28,093 nucleotides of DNA from CAZOVK01 sp964583165 (GTDB taxonomy: Bacteria > Bacillota > Clostridia > Lachnospirales > WRAX01), in contig CAZOVK010000028.1 of assembly GCA_964583165.1 (NCBI GenBank), forward strand, positions 1 through 28,093, in the 5' to 3' direction. The position numbers were made by a program, and so were the translations under genes. The notes under the pieces were generated by a model. The model was given only the letters and a program-made list of their open reading frames with translations. It made no database searches and was not told where the DNA came from. Shown here one piece after another: positions 16,404 through 23,847 of the stretch (position 1 is its first letter; each line of letters opens with the position of its first letter).

Positions 16404-18623
16404 ATGAAGAACTTGAAAATTGGCGTGAAGCTGTTTTTGGGATTCGGTCTGGTAGCGTTAGTGCTAATAACGCTCGGTATCACAGCATTCGTCGGAACAA
16501 CAGGCATTAAGGATGCGCTGAACGAGTACAAGAACACGACCTTGCCGGAAACGGTAGACATCTGGACAATGAGGCGCAACATGATTTCCATCCAGCGCTA
16601 CTTATCGCTTGCGTTGCTTGCACCCGATAATACCTCCGTCCAGAATTATCTAAAGTCAGTTGAGGACGACACGAAAAATCTGACGGAAGCTCTGGCGACC
16701 TACTCCACTCAGTATGCCGACAAAAACTCAGAGGAGTACAAGACCCTAACCACCAGTATCAGTAGCGTTCTGGCTGTTAAAGACCAGATTGTTCCGCTGA
16801 TACGTCAAAACACACCCGAAACATCGGCGCAAGCTTATGAGATTCTGTCAACAGACTACCAAGAAGAATTTAATAAAGCCGCCAGCACCATCATTAGAAT
16901 AAACGAACACTTAGACGAAATGACAAAAACCCAGAACGATAAGGCAGATAGCATAATGGCATCAGCCACTCTGATAATAACCTTAGCGCTCGCGCTCGGT
17001 CTTATCATCTGTGCAGTTACGATTTTTGTCATGATTCAAACCGTTGCCAAACCCGTCGCAAATGTTGAACGCGCCGCGCGTGACATAGCTAACGGAAATC
17101 TGAGCACGAACCTAAAGCCTGACGGCAATGATGAAGTGGGCAAACTCATTGTAGCCATGATTAAGGTTAAAGACACGATTAATGCGCTGATGTCTGACAT
17201 AAACGAAATGTCGGCGGCCTTTGAAGAGGGTAATGTTTCGGCGCGGCTTCGTTCCGAAACGTATGATGGCGAATACCGCGAAGTCGCCATGGGTATTAAC
17301 CGCATGATTGACGGGCTTAACAACGACACGAACGCGATTCTGGCCGCTTACAGCTCTTGCGGCGCGGGTGATTTCTCCGTTGTGCTAAAACCGTTACCGG
17401 GTCTTAAAGGCGCCGCAAATGTCCAGTTCGACATGCTTAAAAAGAACCTTTCATCGGTCAGCAGTGACTTGGCGACCATCATTGAAGCCGCATCACGCGG
17501 TAACTTGAGCGCACGTATCGATACCAAGCAGTATTCGGGCGATTGGTATAAGCTGACAAACGGGCTTAATAACCTGCTCGCGTCCATAGCCACACCCATT
17601 GATTCGGCCAATAACATACTTACATCACTGTCAAACGGTCATTTTGACGTAAAGGTTAATAAAGACTTCCAAGGCATATTCCGCGCAATGATGGAAAGCT
17701 TCGAGAACATGGTGACTTCAATAGGCTCGTATATTCAAGAGATTACATACACACTGGGCGAAGTCGCCAACGGCAACCTAACCGTAAATATCAAGCGTGC
17801 CTACGCAGGGCAATTTGACGAAATCAAAAACAGCATTAACCATATCTCCAAGACATTGGGCATTACCATGAGCGAAATCCGCACGTCGTCAGAAAACGTG
17901 TTGTTGGGCGCGAAACAGATTTCCGAATCCTCCATGAGCCTAGCGACAGGCGCAAGCGAACAAGCGGCGTCGGTTGAAGAAATGAACGCGACAATCCAGA
18001 CGATTAACGAACAAACCCACCTCACCGCCCAAAAGACACAGACAGCTAATGAATACTCCAAACAATCGATGCAGAGCGCGAAATCGGGCAATGACGAAAT
18101 GCAACGTATGCTTCAGTCTATGCACGAGATTAAAGAAGCCAGCGCAAGCATCTCAACTATCATCAAGACGATTGATGACATAGCCTTCCAGACAAACATC
18201 TTGGCTTTGAACGCAAACATTGAAGCGGCGCGAGCGGGTCAAATGGGGCGCGGTTTCGCCGTCGTCGCCGAAGAAGTCAGAACCCTTGCGGGACGTAGCC
18301 AACAAGCCGTTCAAGAAACGGGTCACCTCATTGAAGCCACTCTTGACAAAATCAGCATAGGCATGAAAACGGCCGAGTTGACAGCTCAAAGTCTAAGCCG
18401 CATAGTCGCTGACACAGACAATGTTTCGTCTATCATTAGCGAAATTTATGACGCGTCGAAAGACCAAACAGAGGCCATTTCTCAGATGTCTATAGGCATC
18501 AGCCAAATAACGGATATTGTTCAGCTCAACTCTTCAACCAGTGAAGAGAGCGCCGCCGCCGCCGAGGAACTCAATAGCCAAAGCGAGGTACTCGCTGACA
18601 TGGTAGCACGATTTAAGGTTTAA
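16404..18623 (+). CDS. Methyl-accepting chemotaxis protein with 4HB sensor and poly-HAMP array (copy 2)
   Basis: This 739-residue chemoreceptor lies immediately downstream of a paralogue with the same layout. TM1 lies around 11-32 and TM2 around 190-212. Between them is a helical sensor domain with TLPETVDIWTMRRNM, matching the same position in copy 1. The first HAMP begins after TM2 (KPVANVERAARDIANGNL). Further HAMP-like units are marked by GAGDFSVVL, RGNLSARI, NGHFDVKV and NGNLTVNI. The hairpin tip is DDIAFQTNILALNANIEAAR followed by GFAVVAEEVRTLA. The ATG has AAGGAGAG upstream and the 99-base gap holds no strong promoter by eye, so it is probably co-transcribed with copy 1. A strong terminator follows. 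The sensor regions have diverged most, which suggests different ligands. Confidence 0.94.
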   Translation: MKNLKIGVKLFLGFGLVALVLITLGITAFVGTTGIKDALNEYKNTTLPETVDIWTMRRNMISIQRYLSLALLAPDNTSVQNYLKSVEDDTKNLTEALATYSTQYADKNSEEYKTLTTSISSVLAVKDQIVPLIRQNTPETSAQAYEILSTDYQEEFNKAASTIIRINEHLDEMTKTQNDKADSIMASATLIITLALALGLIICAVTIFVMIQTVAKPVANVERAARDIANGNLSTNLKPDGNDEVGKLIVAMIKVKDTINALMSDINEMSAAFEEGNVSARLRSETYDGEYREVAMGINRMIDGLNNDTNAILAAYSSCGAGDFSVVLKPLPGLKGAANVQFDMLKKNLSSVSSDLATIIEAASRGNLSARIDTKQYSGDWYKLTNGLNNLLASIATPIDSANNILTSLSNGHFDVKVNKDFQGIFRAMMESFENMVTSIGSYIQEITYTLGEVANGNLTVNIKRAYAGQFDEIKNSINHISKTLGITMSEIRTSSENVLLGAKQISESSMSLATGASEQAASVEEMNATIQTINEQTHLTAQKTQTANEYSKQSMQSAKSGNDEMQRMLQSMHEIKEASASISTIIKTIDDIAFQTNILALNANIEAARAGQMGRGFAVVAEEVRTLAGRSQQAVQETGHLIEATLDKISIGMKTAELTAQSLSRIVADTDNVSSIISEIYDASKDQTEAISQMSIGISQITDIVQLNSSTSEESAAAAEELNSQSEVLADMVARFKV

Positions 18624-18638
18624 TCGACAGATAAATAT

Positions 18639-18669
18639 AAAACAGGGCTGTGCCGCACAGCCCTGTTTT
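18639..18669 (+). terminator. Intrinsic terminator after the chemoreceptor pair
   Basis: A perfect 13-bp stem, AAAACAGGGCTGT (18639-18651) with ACAGCCCTGTTTT (18657-18669), has a GCCGC loop. It ends in TTTT followed by CTTGT. It isolates the chemoreceptors from the division cluster. Confidence 0.88.
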
Positions 18670-18767
18670 CTTGTCGCCACACAACTTTTTATACAATTTT
18701 CAACAGCCACTGACGGCAATAGCAAAACGGCGGCATTATTTTGTTGAGTTTGCATACGAAAATAAAC

Positions 18768-18796
18768 TTGCAATATTGGTATATTTGCGTTAGAAT
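18768..18796 (+). promoter_or_regulatory. Candidate promoter of the mraZ operon
   Basis: TTGCAA (18768-18773) and TAGAAT (18791-18796) are separated by 17 bases. The -10 has one mismatch and the -35 two. The MraZ-box-like repeats overlap and follow the -10, as expected for an autorepressed promoter. About 85 bases remain to the mraZ ATG. Confidence 0.55.
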
Positions 18797-18820
18797 AGGG
18801 TAAGAAGTGGCATTAAGTGG
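18795..18820 (+). promoter_or_regulatory. MraZ-box-like repeats, three at 10-bp period
   Basis: ATAGGG (18795-18800), AAGTGG (18805-18810) and AAGTGG (18815-18820) recur exactly every 10 bp, one helical turn, so they face the same side of the DNA. MraZ is known to bind short G-rich direct repeats (TGGGN-type or AAGTG-type) with about this spacing upstream of its own gene. The site overlaps the -10 element, which suggests autorepression. Confidence 0.65.
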
Positions 18821-18880
18821 TAAGCTTTCGCCGGTCAATACCATGAATACACAGACTGGGCAAAAAAGGGAGGGCTGGCT

Positions 18881-19312
18881 ATGTTTCGCGGTAACGCGCA
18901 GCACAGTTTAGACGCTAAAGGGCGTATGGTCGTCCCCGCCAAGTTTCGAGATGAACTGGGTGTCCACTTTGTTATTACTAAGGGTATCGGCAATTGCCTG
19001 TTTGCTTTCACGGCGAACGATTTCGCGGTGTTTGAACAGAAAATGAAAACCATGCCGCTGTCTGACCCAGAAATACGGCGCTTTCAGCGTTATTTCTTCG
19101 GTAGCGCCAGTGACTGTGAACAAGACAGCATAGGTCGCGTGGTGTTGCCACAAGATTTACGCGAACACGCGGGCATTGTGCGCGACATAGTCACTTTGGG
19201 TTTACCCGGAAGGCTCGAGATTTGGAGCAAGGAAAACTGGGAAAGATATAATGAAGAAAGTAATTTCGTAGACGATGAATTGGCCAAGAAAATGACAGAG
19301 CTGGGCATATAA
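18881..19312 (+). CDS. mraZ: Transcriptional regulator MraZ
   Basis: MraZ is the conserved first gene of the division and cell-wall (dcw) cluster. It is a ring-forming DNA-binding protein that controls its own operon. The 143-residue product has two AbrB/SpoVT-like beta-hairpin repeats with the signature DxxxR in each: DAKGR with VVPAKFRDEL near the N-terminus, and DSIGR with VVLPQDLREHAG in the middle. IVTLGLPGRLEIWSKENW near the C-terminus is also typical. The ATG has a GGGAGGG Shine-Dalgarno seven bases upstream. Three phased repeats upstream are the probable binding site. rsmH follows after 43 bases. Confidence 0.96.
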   Translation: MFRGNAQHSLDAKGRMVVPAKFRDELGVHFVITKGIGNCLFAFTANDFAVFEQKMKTMPLSDPEIRRFQRYFFGSASDCEQDSIGRVVLPQDLREHAGIVRDIVTLGLPGRLEIWSKENWERYNEESNFVDDELAKKMTELGI

Positions 19313-19355
19313 AAATACTAAATAGTTGCCTAAGCTAGTGAATGGCGGAATGTAT

Positions 19356-20291
19356 ATGGAATATTCACATCAATCTGTATTATTGGAAGAGGTAATCAAC
19401 CACCTTGAACCGCGCCCAAAAGGCATCTACCTTGACGGCACACTCGGCGGCGGCGGTCACAGCAAGGCCATACTCAAACGGCTTGACCCAGGCGGTCAGC
19501 TTATTGGCATTGACCGTGACGAGGCCGCGATTGTGAACTGCTTCAAGACGCTGGGCGCTTATATGGACAGGCTGAGCCTTGTTCGCGGCAACTTCAAGGA
19601 CACCGTTGAGATTTTAAGGAATCTGGGCATAGCCGCACTTGACGGCGCGGTGTTGGATTTGGGCGTGTCGTCTTATCAGTTGGACGAGCCCCAACGCGGA
19701 TTCTCATACATGCACGACGCGGCGCTTGATATGCGCATGGACACACGCTCGGACATAACGGCATTTGACGTTGTGAACGGTTACAGCGAAGGGGCACTAG
19801 CGCGGATTATTTCGGAATACGGTGAAGAACGCTGGGCGAAACGCATAGCCGAGTTTATCGTAAAAGCGCGCGCCGACGCGGCAATAAGAACGACATACGA
19901 ACTCGTGAGCGTCATCAAAGCGGCTATACCGAAAGCCGCGCGTCAAGACGGCCCACATCCCGCCAAGCGCACCTTCCAAGCTATTCGCATAGAAATCAAC
20001 AACGAGTTGGATATACTCGAAAGCACTGTGCGCGATATTGTGAGCGTCCTTAAACCGGGTGGGCGTATCTGCATTATTACGTTCCATTCACTAGAAGACC
20101 GCATCATCAAGGATACTTTCAGAAAACTGGAACGTCCGTGTACATGCCCGGACGAGTTACCTGTCTGTATCTGCGGTACCGTACCGACCGTTAAGATTAT
20201 CACAAAACGCCCAGTCGTACCAACAGAGAGAGAAATGTTAACAAACCCACGGGCACGTAGCGCGAAGTTACGGGTAGCAGAAAAACTATAA
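19356..20291 (+). CDS. rsmH: 16S rRNA (cytosine1402-N4)-methyltransferase
   Basis: RsmH (MraW) methylates N4 of C1402 in 16S rRNA at the ribosomal decoding centre, using SAM. The 311-residue product begins MEYSHQSVLLEEV, the common family N-terminus. The SAM-binding loop is YLDGTLGGGGHSKAIL, then LDLGVSSYQLDEPQRGFSY, and RTFQAIRIEINNELD. The C-terminus carries CTCPDELPVCICG, a cysteine-rich stretch typical of RsmH. An open frame runs back to a TTG at 19326, but GGCGGA (19344-19349) is placed for the ATG at 19356. The ATG at 19350 is too close to it. It is the second gene of the dcw cluster. Confidence 0.96.
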   Translation: MEYSHQSVLLEEVINHLEPRPKGIYLDGTLGGGGHSKAILKRLDPGGQLIGIDRDEAAIVNCFKTLGAYMDRLSLVRGNFKDTVEILRNLGIAALDGAVLDLGVSSYQLDEPQRGFSYMHDAALDMRMDTRSDITAFDVVNGYSEGALARIISEYGEERWAKRIAEFIVKARADAAIRTTYELVSVIKAAIPKAARQDGPHPAKRTFQAIRIEINNELDILESTVRDIVSVLKPGGRICIITFHSLEDRIIKDTFRKLERPCTCPDELPVCICGTVPTVKIITKRPVVPTEREMLTNPRARSAKLRVAEKL

Positions 20292-20322
20292 TAACAAAAA
20301 CATACAAAAGAGGGGTGAGAGC

Positions 20323-20985
20323 ATGAGCGGACCCGCCAGAAAAACGCCGTCACGCGCCGACGAAGCGTACAAGCGATATATGCAAGGACAATTTTATTCG
20401 CCGACATCAGAGGCATACGTTGTTGAGCGCAAAGAACGCGACACCAAACGCGTTGAGAAACCGGGACGCTACAGCCCGCCCGTTCGTACCACTGAACATA
20501 GTGAACCGGAGCCTAAGAAAACGCCGCGCCCGAATACGCGTACAAAGCCGAAAACACCGCGCCCACTCAGACGTACGCAGAAAAAAACCGACGTTGACTA
20601 TGAACGTGACCCCGTGCCTGTCAAACGCATGTCCTTTCTGACTGTGCTTATAATCGCCGTTTTCGCCGCAGGTACTTTGGTTTATGTGCTGTCGCTCGCT
20701 ATAATCAGCCAGAAACAACTACAGGTTAATACCTTACAGCGTGATTTGAAAGCCGCGAAAGAAAACGTCATGATGCTAACTCAAGAAGCCGAATTTTCAT
20801 ACGATTTAGACGAAGTGGCGGTTTATGCGCGTGACGTACTACATATGCAACGCCCGAAGGACTACCAGATAGTCAAGATTCAACTGCCCAAAACGAGTTA
20901 TTTCACGACATACGACACGCCAACCGAAGTCAAAGAAGAAAAACTCACGCTAGAGGGCATCTGGAAGCTATTCTTCGGCAATTAA
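20323..20985 (+). CDS. ftsL: FtsL-like septal membrane protein
   Basis: This is a single-pass division protein of 220 residues in the FtsL position between rsmH and the septal PBP. Residues 1-102 are cytoplasmic, basic and rich in proline, lysine and arginine (for example KTPRPNTRTKPKTPRPLRR). One membrane helix spans about 103-128. A leucine-zipper-like coiled coil follows outside (SQKQLQVNTLQRDLKAAKEN), and the C-terminal part includes YARDVLHMQRPKDYQIV. The order of TM, coiled coil and short tail matches FtsL/DivIC-type proteins, which bridge FtsB and the FtsW-FtsI complex. The cytoplasmic tail is longer than in most FtsL proteins. Sequence identity in this family is low, so the call rests mainly on topology and position. 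Confidence 0.8.
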   Translation: MSGPARKTPSRADEAYKRYMQGQFYSPTSEAYVVERKERDTKRVEKPGRYSPPVRTTEHSEPEPKKTPRPNTRTKPKTPRPLRRTQKKTDVDYERDPVPVKRMSFLTVLIIAVFAAGTLVYVLSLAIISQKQLQVNTLQRDLKAAKENVMMLTQEAEFSYDLDEVAVYARDVLHMQRPKDYQIVKIQLPKTSYFTTYDTPTEVKEEKLTLEGIWKLFFGN

Positions 20986-21008
20986 AGATAAACTGGGGGT
21001 ATTGACAG

Positions 21009-23303
21009 TTGCCTCAAGACAGAAGAAAACCGACGGAATCGACCGCGCCCGACGAGCGCGCCGAGCGCCGCCGCAACTTCAGAATGAATCTAATTAGACT
21101 ATTCTTTGCCGCCGCCACTGTTTATCTGTGCGTCGGCATTGTCCGCATTAAGGCGGATTTTGGCGACGAGTATGAGCAACGCGCAAAGGCACAGCTCATT
21201 AACTATTCAACGGAGAGCGACAAGGCGATTCAGCCGAACCGCGGTAGTATCTATGACCGCAACGACAAGAGTTTCGCGATGGCGAAGGTTGTCTATTCCG
21301 TTTTTATTGATGTGCGCATTCTCACCCAACAGACTGAGGAGGTTCAGCAGGCGGCCGTTGAGGCCCTCAATGAAGCGCTGGGCATGAACCCGCAGGATGT
21401 CTGGGCATTGCTCGCGGTTGACGAAGACGGCAAGCCCGCGTATGACACGAACTATCTCGTCATAGCACGGCAGGTTGAGCGCAAAGATGCAATGGCGCTC
21501 ATGTCGCTCGTGAGCAAGAAAAAAACCAAGTGTATCTACATAGAAGACGACACCTTGCGTTATTACACGCAGGACACGGTTGCGCCACAGGTCATAGGCT
21601 TTGTTCGAGGCGGCGGCAACTGGGGGCTTGAAGCTTATTACGACAAGGAATTAACAGGGCTACCGGGTCGCGTGTTTCGTTCGTATGACGCGTCGGGCAG
21701 TGTTGTCACAGAACGTGTTGACCCAGAAGAGGGGTATAAACTCATTACGACGCTTGATTCGAGTATGCAGCAGACGGCTGAGCGACTTTGTAAGGAATAT
21801 GGCGATTTGTATGAAGCCTTGAACAGCTCAATCGTAATCATGCAACCATACACGGGCGAGATTCTCACAATGGCTCAATACCCGACATTTAGCCTGACAA
21901 ACCCGCTGGATTTGAGTTATGTCAACCGCGACAAATTCCGATATCAGTGGCAAGGCTTGCCTGATGCACAATTGGTTGAGAAGATGAGCGGAGTTTGGTC
22001 GAACTTCAACATATCTAAGACCTTTGAGCCGGGTTCGATTTTCAAGCCCTTTACTGTCGCTATGGCGCTTGAAGAGGGTATTATCAAAACTACCGACACA
22101 TATGATTGTGCGGGTGTGAAGGTAGTGTCAGGCATACCCATTCGTTGCCATTACCGCAAGGGGCATGGCAAACAAACACTCACACAGGCGATTGCTAACT
22201 CGTGTAATGTCGCTATGATGGACATTGCCGCTGCTTGCGGACGCACGATTTTCGCGAAGTATCAGCGTGACTTTGGTTTTGCCGAGAATACGGGCATTGA
22301 TTTGCCGAGCGAAGCGAACGCGGCAAGTCTTGTGTACCCCGAATATATGTTAAACCCTGTTGAACTGGCGACTTATTCGTTCGGGCAGGGCTTCAACACA
22401 ACGGCTATCCAAAACATGGCGGCTTTCGCGGCGGCTATTAACGGCGGAAATCTCTTGGTCCCGTATGTCGTCAGCCAAATGCAGGACGAGCGTGGCAATA
22501 CCGTTTATAGGCGTGACCCGATTATCGCCAAACGAGTCATCTCCGAAGCCACGTCAGACTATCTCCGCACGGCTATGGAAAGTGTTTTCTCACCGAGCGC
22601 GACAGGTTATCGCGCGATAATCCCGGGTTATTCAATCGGCGGAAAAACAGGCACAGCCCAGCAGGGCAAGCGCGAAGACGAGATTTATTCGGTGTTTTTC
22701 ATGGCGTATCTGCCTGTGGATAAACCCGAATACTTGGTGCTTGCGTCCATCGACCGCCCCGAGTTGTACGAAGACGGCAAGACGACCGCCGCGTATATGT
22801 TAAAGGATATGTTGCAGTATATTATTGAGTATAAGGGGCTTAAACCCGACAAACTGGACGCGGATACCAACGATACAAACGGGTTGATTGAGCTTGCCGA
22901 GTTTAACGGCTCTAATGTCGCCGACGCTGTGGCGTTCTGCAACGCAAACAATCTGGATTTTGAGCTAATCGGCGGTTCGGGGGCTGTTGTTTCGAGTATG
23001 TTCCCACGCCCGGGGGCACTTCTGCAACCCGGCACGAAGGTGTTCTTTACAATCCGCGAAGAATACGGCTTTGAACTGGCTGAAATACCAGATGTGAAAA
23101 CGCTGACAGAAGCCGAGGCGAAGGGCATGTTATCCGGTGTGGGGTTTGTACCGATTGTGCGCTACGAAAAACTACCGACTGACCCCGCCGAGCTTACGGG
23201 CGAGCTGGCATACGCGATTAAAGGCACTGTGAAATCGCAAATGCCCGAAGCCGGGAACTCAATAACGGCGGGTTCGGAGGTTACGATAATAATACACAAT
23301 TAA
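21009..23303 (+). CDS. Class B penicillin-binding protein with PASTA domains (FtsI/SpoVD type)
   Basis: This 764-residue DD-transpeptidase crosslinks peptidoglycan at the septum, or in the spore cortex if it is the SpoVD form. It has one N-terminal membrane helix (about 26-45) and a PBP dimerisation domain starting at NRGSIYDRNDKSFA. The transpeptidase domain has S343-x-x-K346 in EPGSIFKPF, S398-C-N400, and K546-T-G-T549. Two C-terminal PASTA-like repeats follow: about 633-690 (FNGSNVADAVAFCNANNLDF) and about 695-764 (IPDVKTLTEAEAKGML). The start is TTG at 21009 with GGGGG nine bases upstream. Downstream there is no murE, murF or mraY as in a full dcw cluster. Instead a HAD phosphatase follows. 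Sequence alone does not separate vegetative FtsI from SpoVD. Confidence 0.93.
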   Translation: MPQDRRKPTESTAPDERAERRRNFRMNLIRLFFAAATVYLCVGIVRIKADFGDEYEQRAKAQLINYSTESDKAIQPNRGSIYDRNDKSFAMAKVVYSVFIDVRILTQQTEEVQQAAVEALNEALGMNPQDVWALLAVDEDGKPAYDTNYLVIARQVERKDAMALMSLVSKKKTKCIYIEDDTLRYYTQDTVAPQVIGFVRGGGNWGLEAYYDKELTGLPGRVFRSYDASGSVVTERVDPEEGYKLITTLDSSMQQTAERLCKEYGDLYEALNSSIVIMQPYTGEILTMAQYPTFSLTNPLDLSYVNRDKFRYQWQGLPDAQLVEKMSGVWSNFNISKTFEPGSIFKPFTVAMALEEGIIKTTDTYDCAGVKVVSGIPIRCHYRKGHGKQTLTQAIANSCNVAMMDIAAACGRTIFAKYQRDFGFAENTGIDLPSEANAASLVYPEYMLNPVELATYSFGQGFNTTAIQNMAAFAAAINGGNLLVPYVVSQMQDERGNTVYRRDPIIAKRVISEATSDYLRTAMESVFSPSATGYRAIIPGYSIGGKTGTAQQGKREDEIYSVFFMAYLPVDKPEYLVLASIDRPELYEDGKTTAAYMLKDMLQYIIEYKGLKPDKLDADTNDTNGLIELAEFNGSNVADAVAFCNANNLDFELIGGSGAVVSSMFPRPGALLQPGTKVFFTIREEYGFELAEIPDVKTLTEAEAKGMLSGVGFVPIVRYEKLPTDPAELTGELAYAIKGTVKSQMPEAGNSITAGSEVTIIIHN

Positions 23304-23322
23304 CTGTTGATTGGAGTAATAA

Positions 23323-23820
23323 ATGAGTGTGTCACTGTTCCCTAAACTCTACGCCGCCTCTGTATATCACATCAATTATGAGGCGTTGTATACGGCTGGC
23401 TTTCGTGGGTTGGTTTTCGATATCGACAACACCCTTGCGCCGTTTGATATACCCGAACCCGACGAGCGGTTAAGTGAGTTTTTTCTCGAGCTTGAACGGA
23501 TTGGATTTACGGTTGTGTTTATCTCGAACAACAGCCACACCCGCGTGAGCCGCTTTGCGGCGGCGTTGCCGGTTGAAAGTTTGGGGAAGGCGAAGAAACC
23601 CTCAACGCGGGCATTACTGAATACGTTAAAGCGGCTTAACCTTAAACCGAATGAATGCGCGTTGATTGGTGACCAAGTGTTTACGGATGTGTTGTGCGCG
23701 AACCGCGCGGGGCTGTTATCGATTTTGGTTAAGCCCATTTCAACACGCGACGAATGGACAGTCAGAATAAAGCGTGTACCCGAAAAACTCGTACTTGCTC
23801 TCTATAAGCTATACAAATAA
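23323..23820 (+). CDS. yqeG: YqeG-family HAD phosphatase
   Basis: This 165-residue cytoplasmic phosphatase belongs to HAD subfamily IIIA (YqeG type). HAD motif I is D33-I-D35-N-T37 in VFDIDNTLAPFD, motif II is VFISNNS, the motif III lysine lies in GKAKKPSTRALL, and motif IV is GDQVFTDV. The N-terminal LFPKLYAASVYHIN is characteristic of YqeG. The physiological substrate of bacterial YqeG is not established; related proteins in other lineages act on phosphatidylglycerophosphate. The ATG follows TTGGAG. It starts 19 bases after the PBP and ends at a strong bidirectional terminator, so it closes this operon. Confidence 0.9.
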   Translation: MSVSLFPKLYAASVYHINYEALYTAGFRGLVFDIDNTLAPFDIPEPDERLSEFFLELERIGFTVVFISNNSHTRVSRFAAALPVESLGKAKKPSTRALLNTLKRLNLKPNECALIGDQVFTDVLCANRAGLLSILVKPISTRDEWTVRIKRVPEKLVLALYKLYK

Positions 23821-23847
23821 AAAATGGCGCGTTTCGCGCCATTTTTT
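23819..23847. terminator. Bidirectional intrinsic terminator
   Basis: AAAAAATGGCGCG (23819-23831) and CGCGCCATTTTTT (23835-23847) form a perfect 13-bp stem with a TTT loop and A6/T6 tails, so it can end transcription from both sides. It lies between the convergent yqeG and Na/Pi transporter genes and overlaps the transporter stop. Confidence 0.92.
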
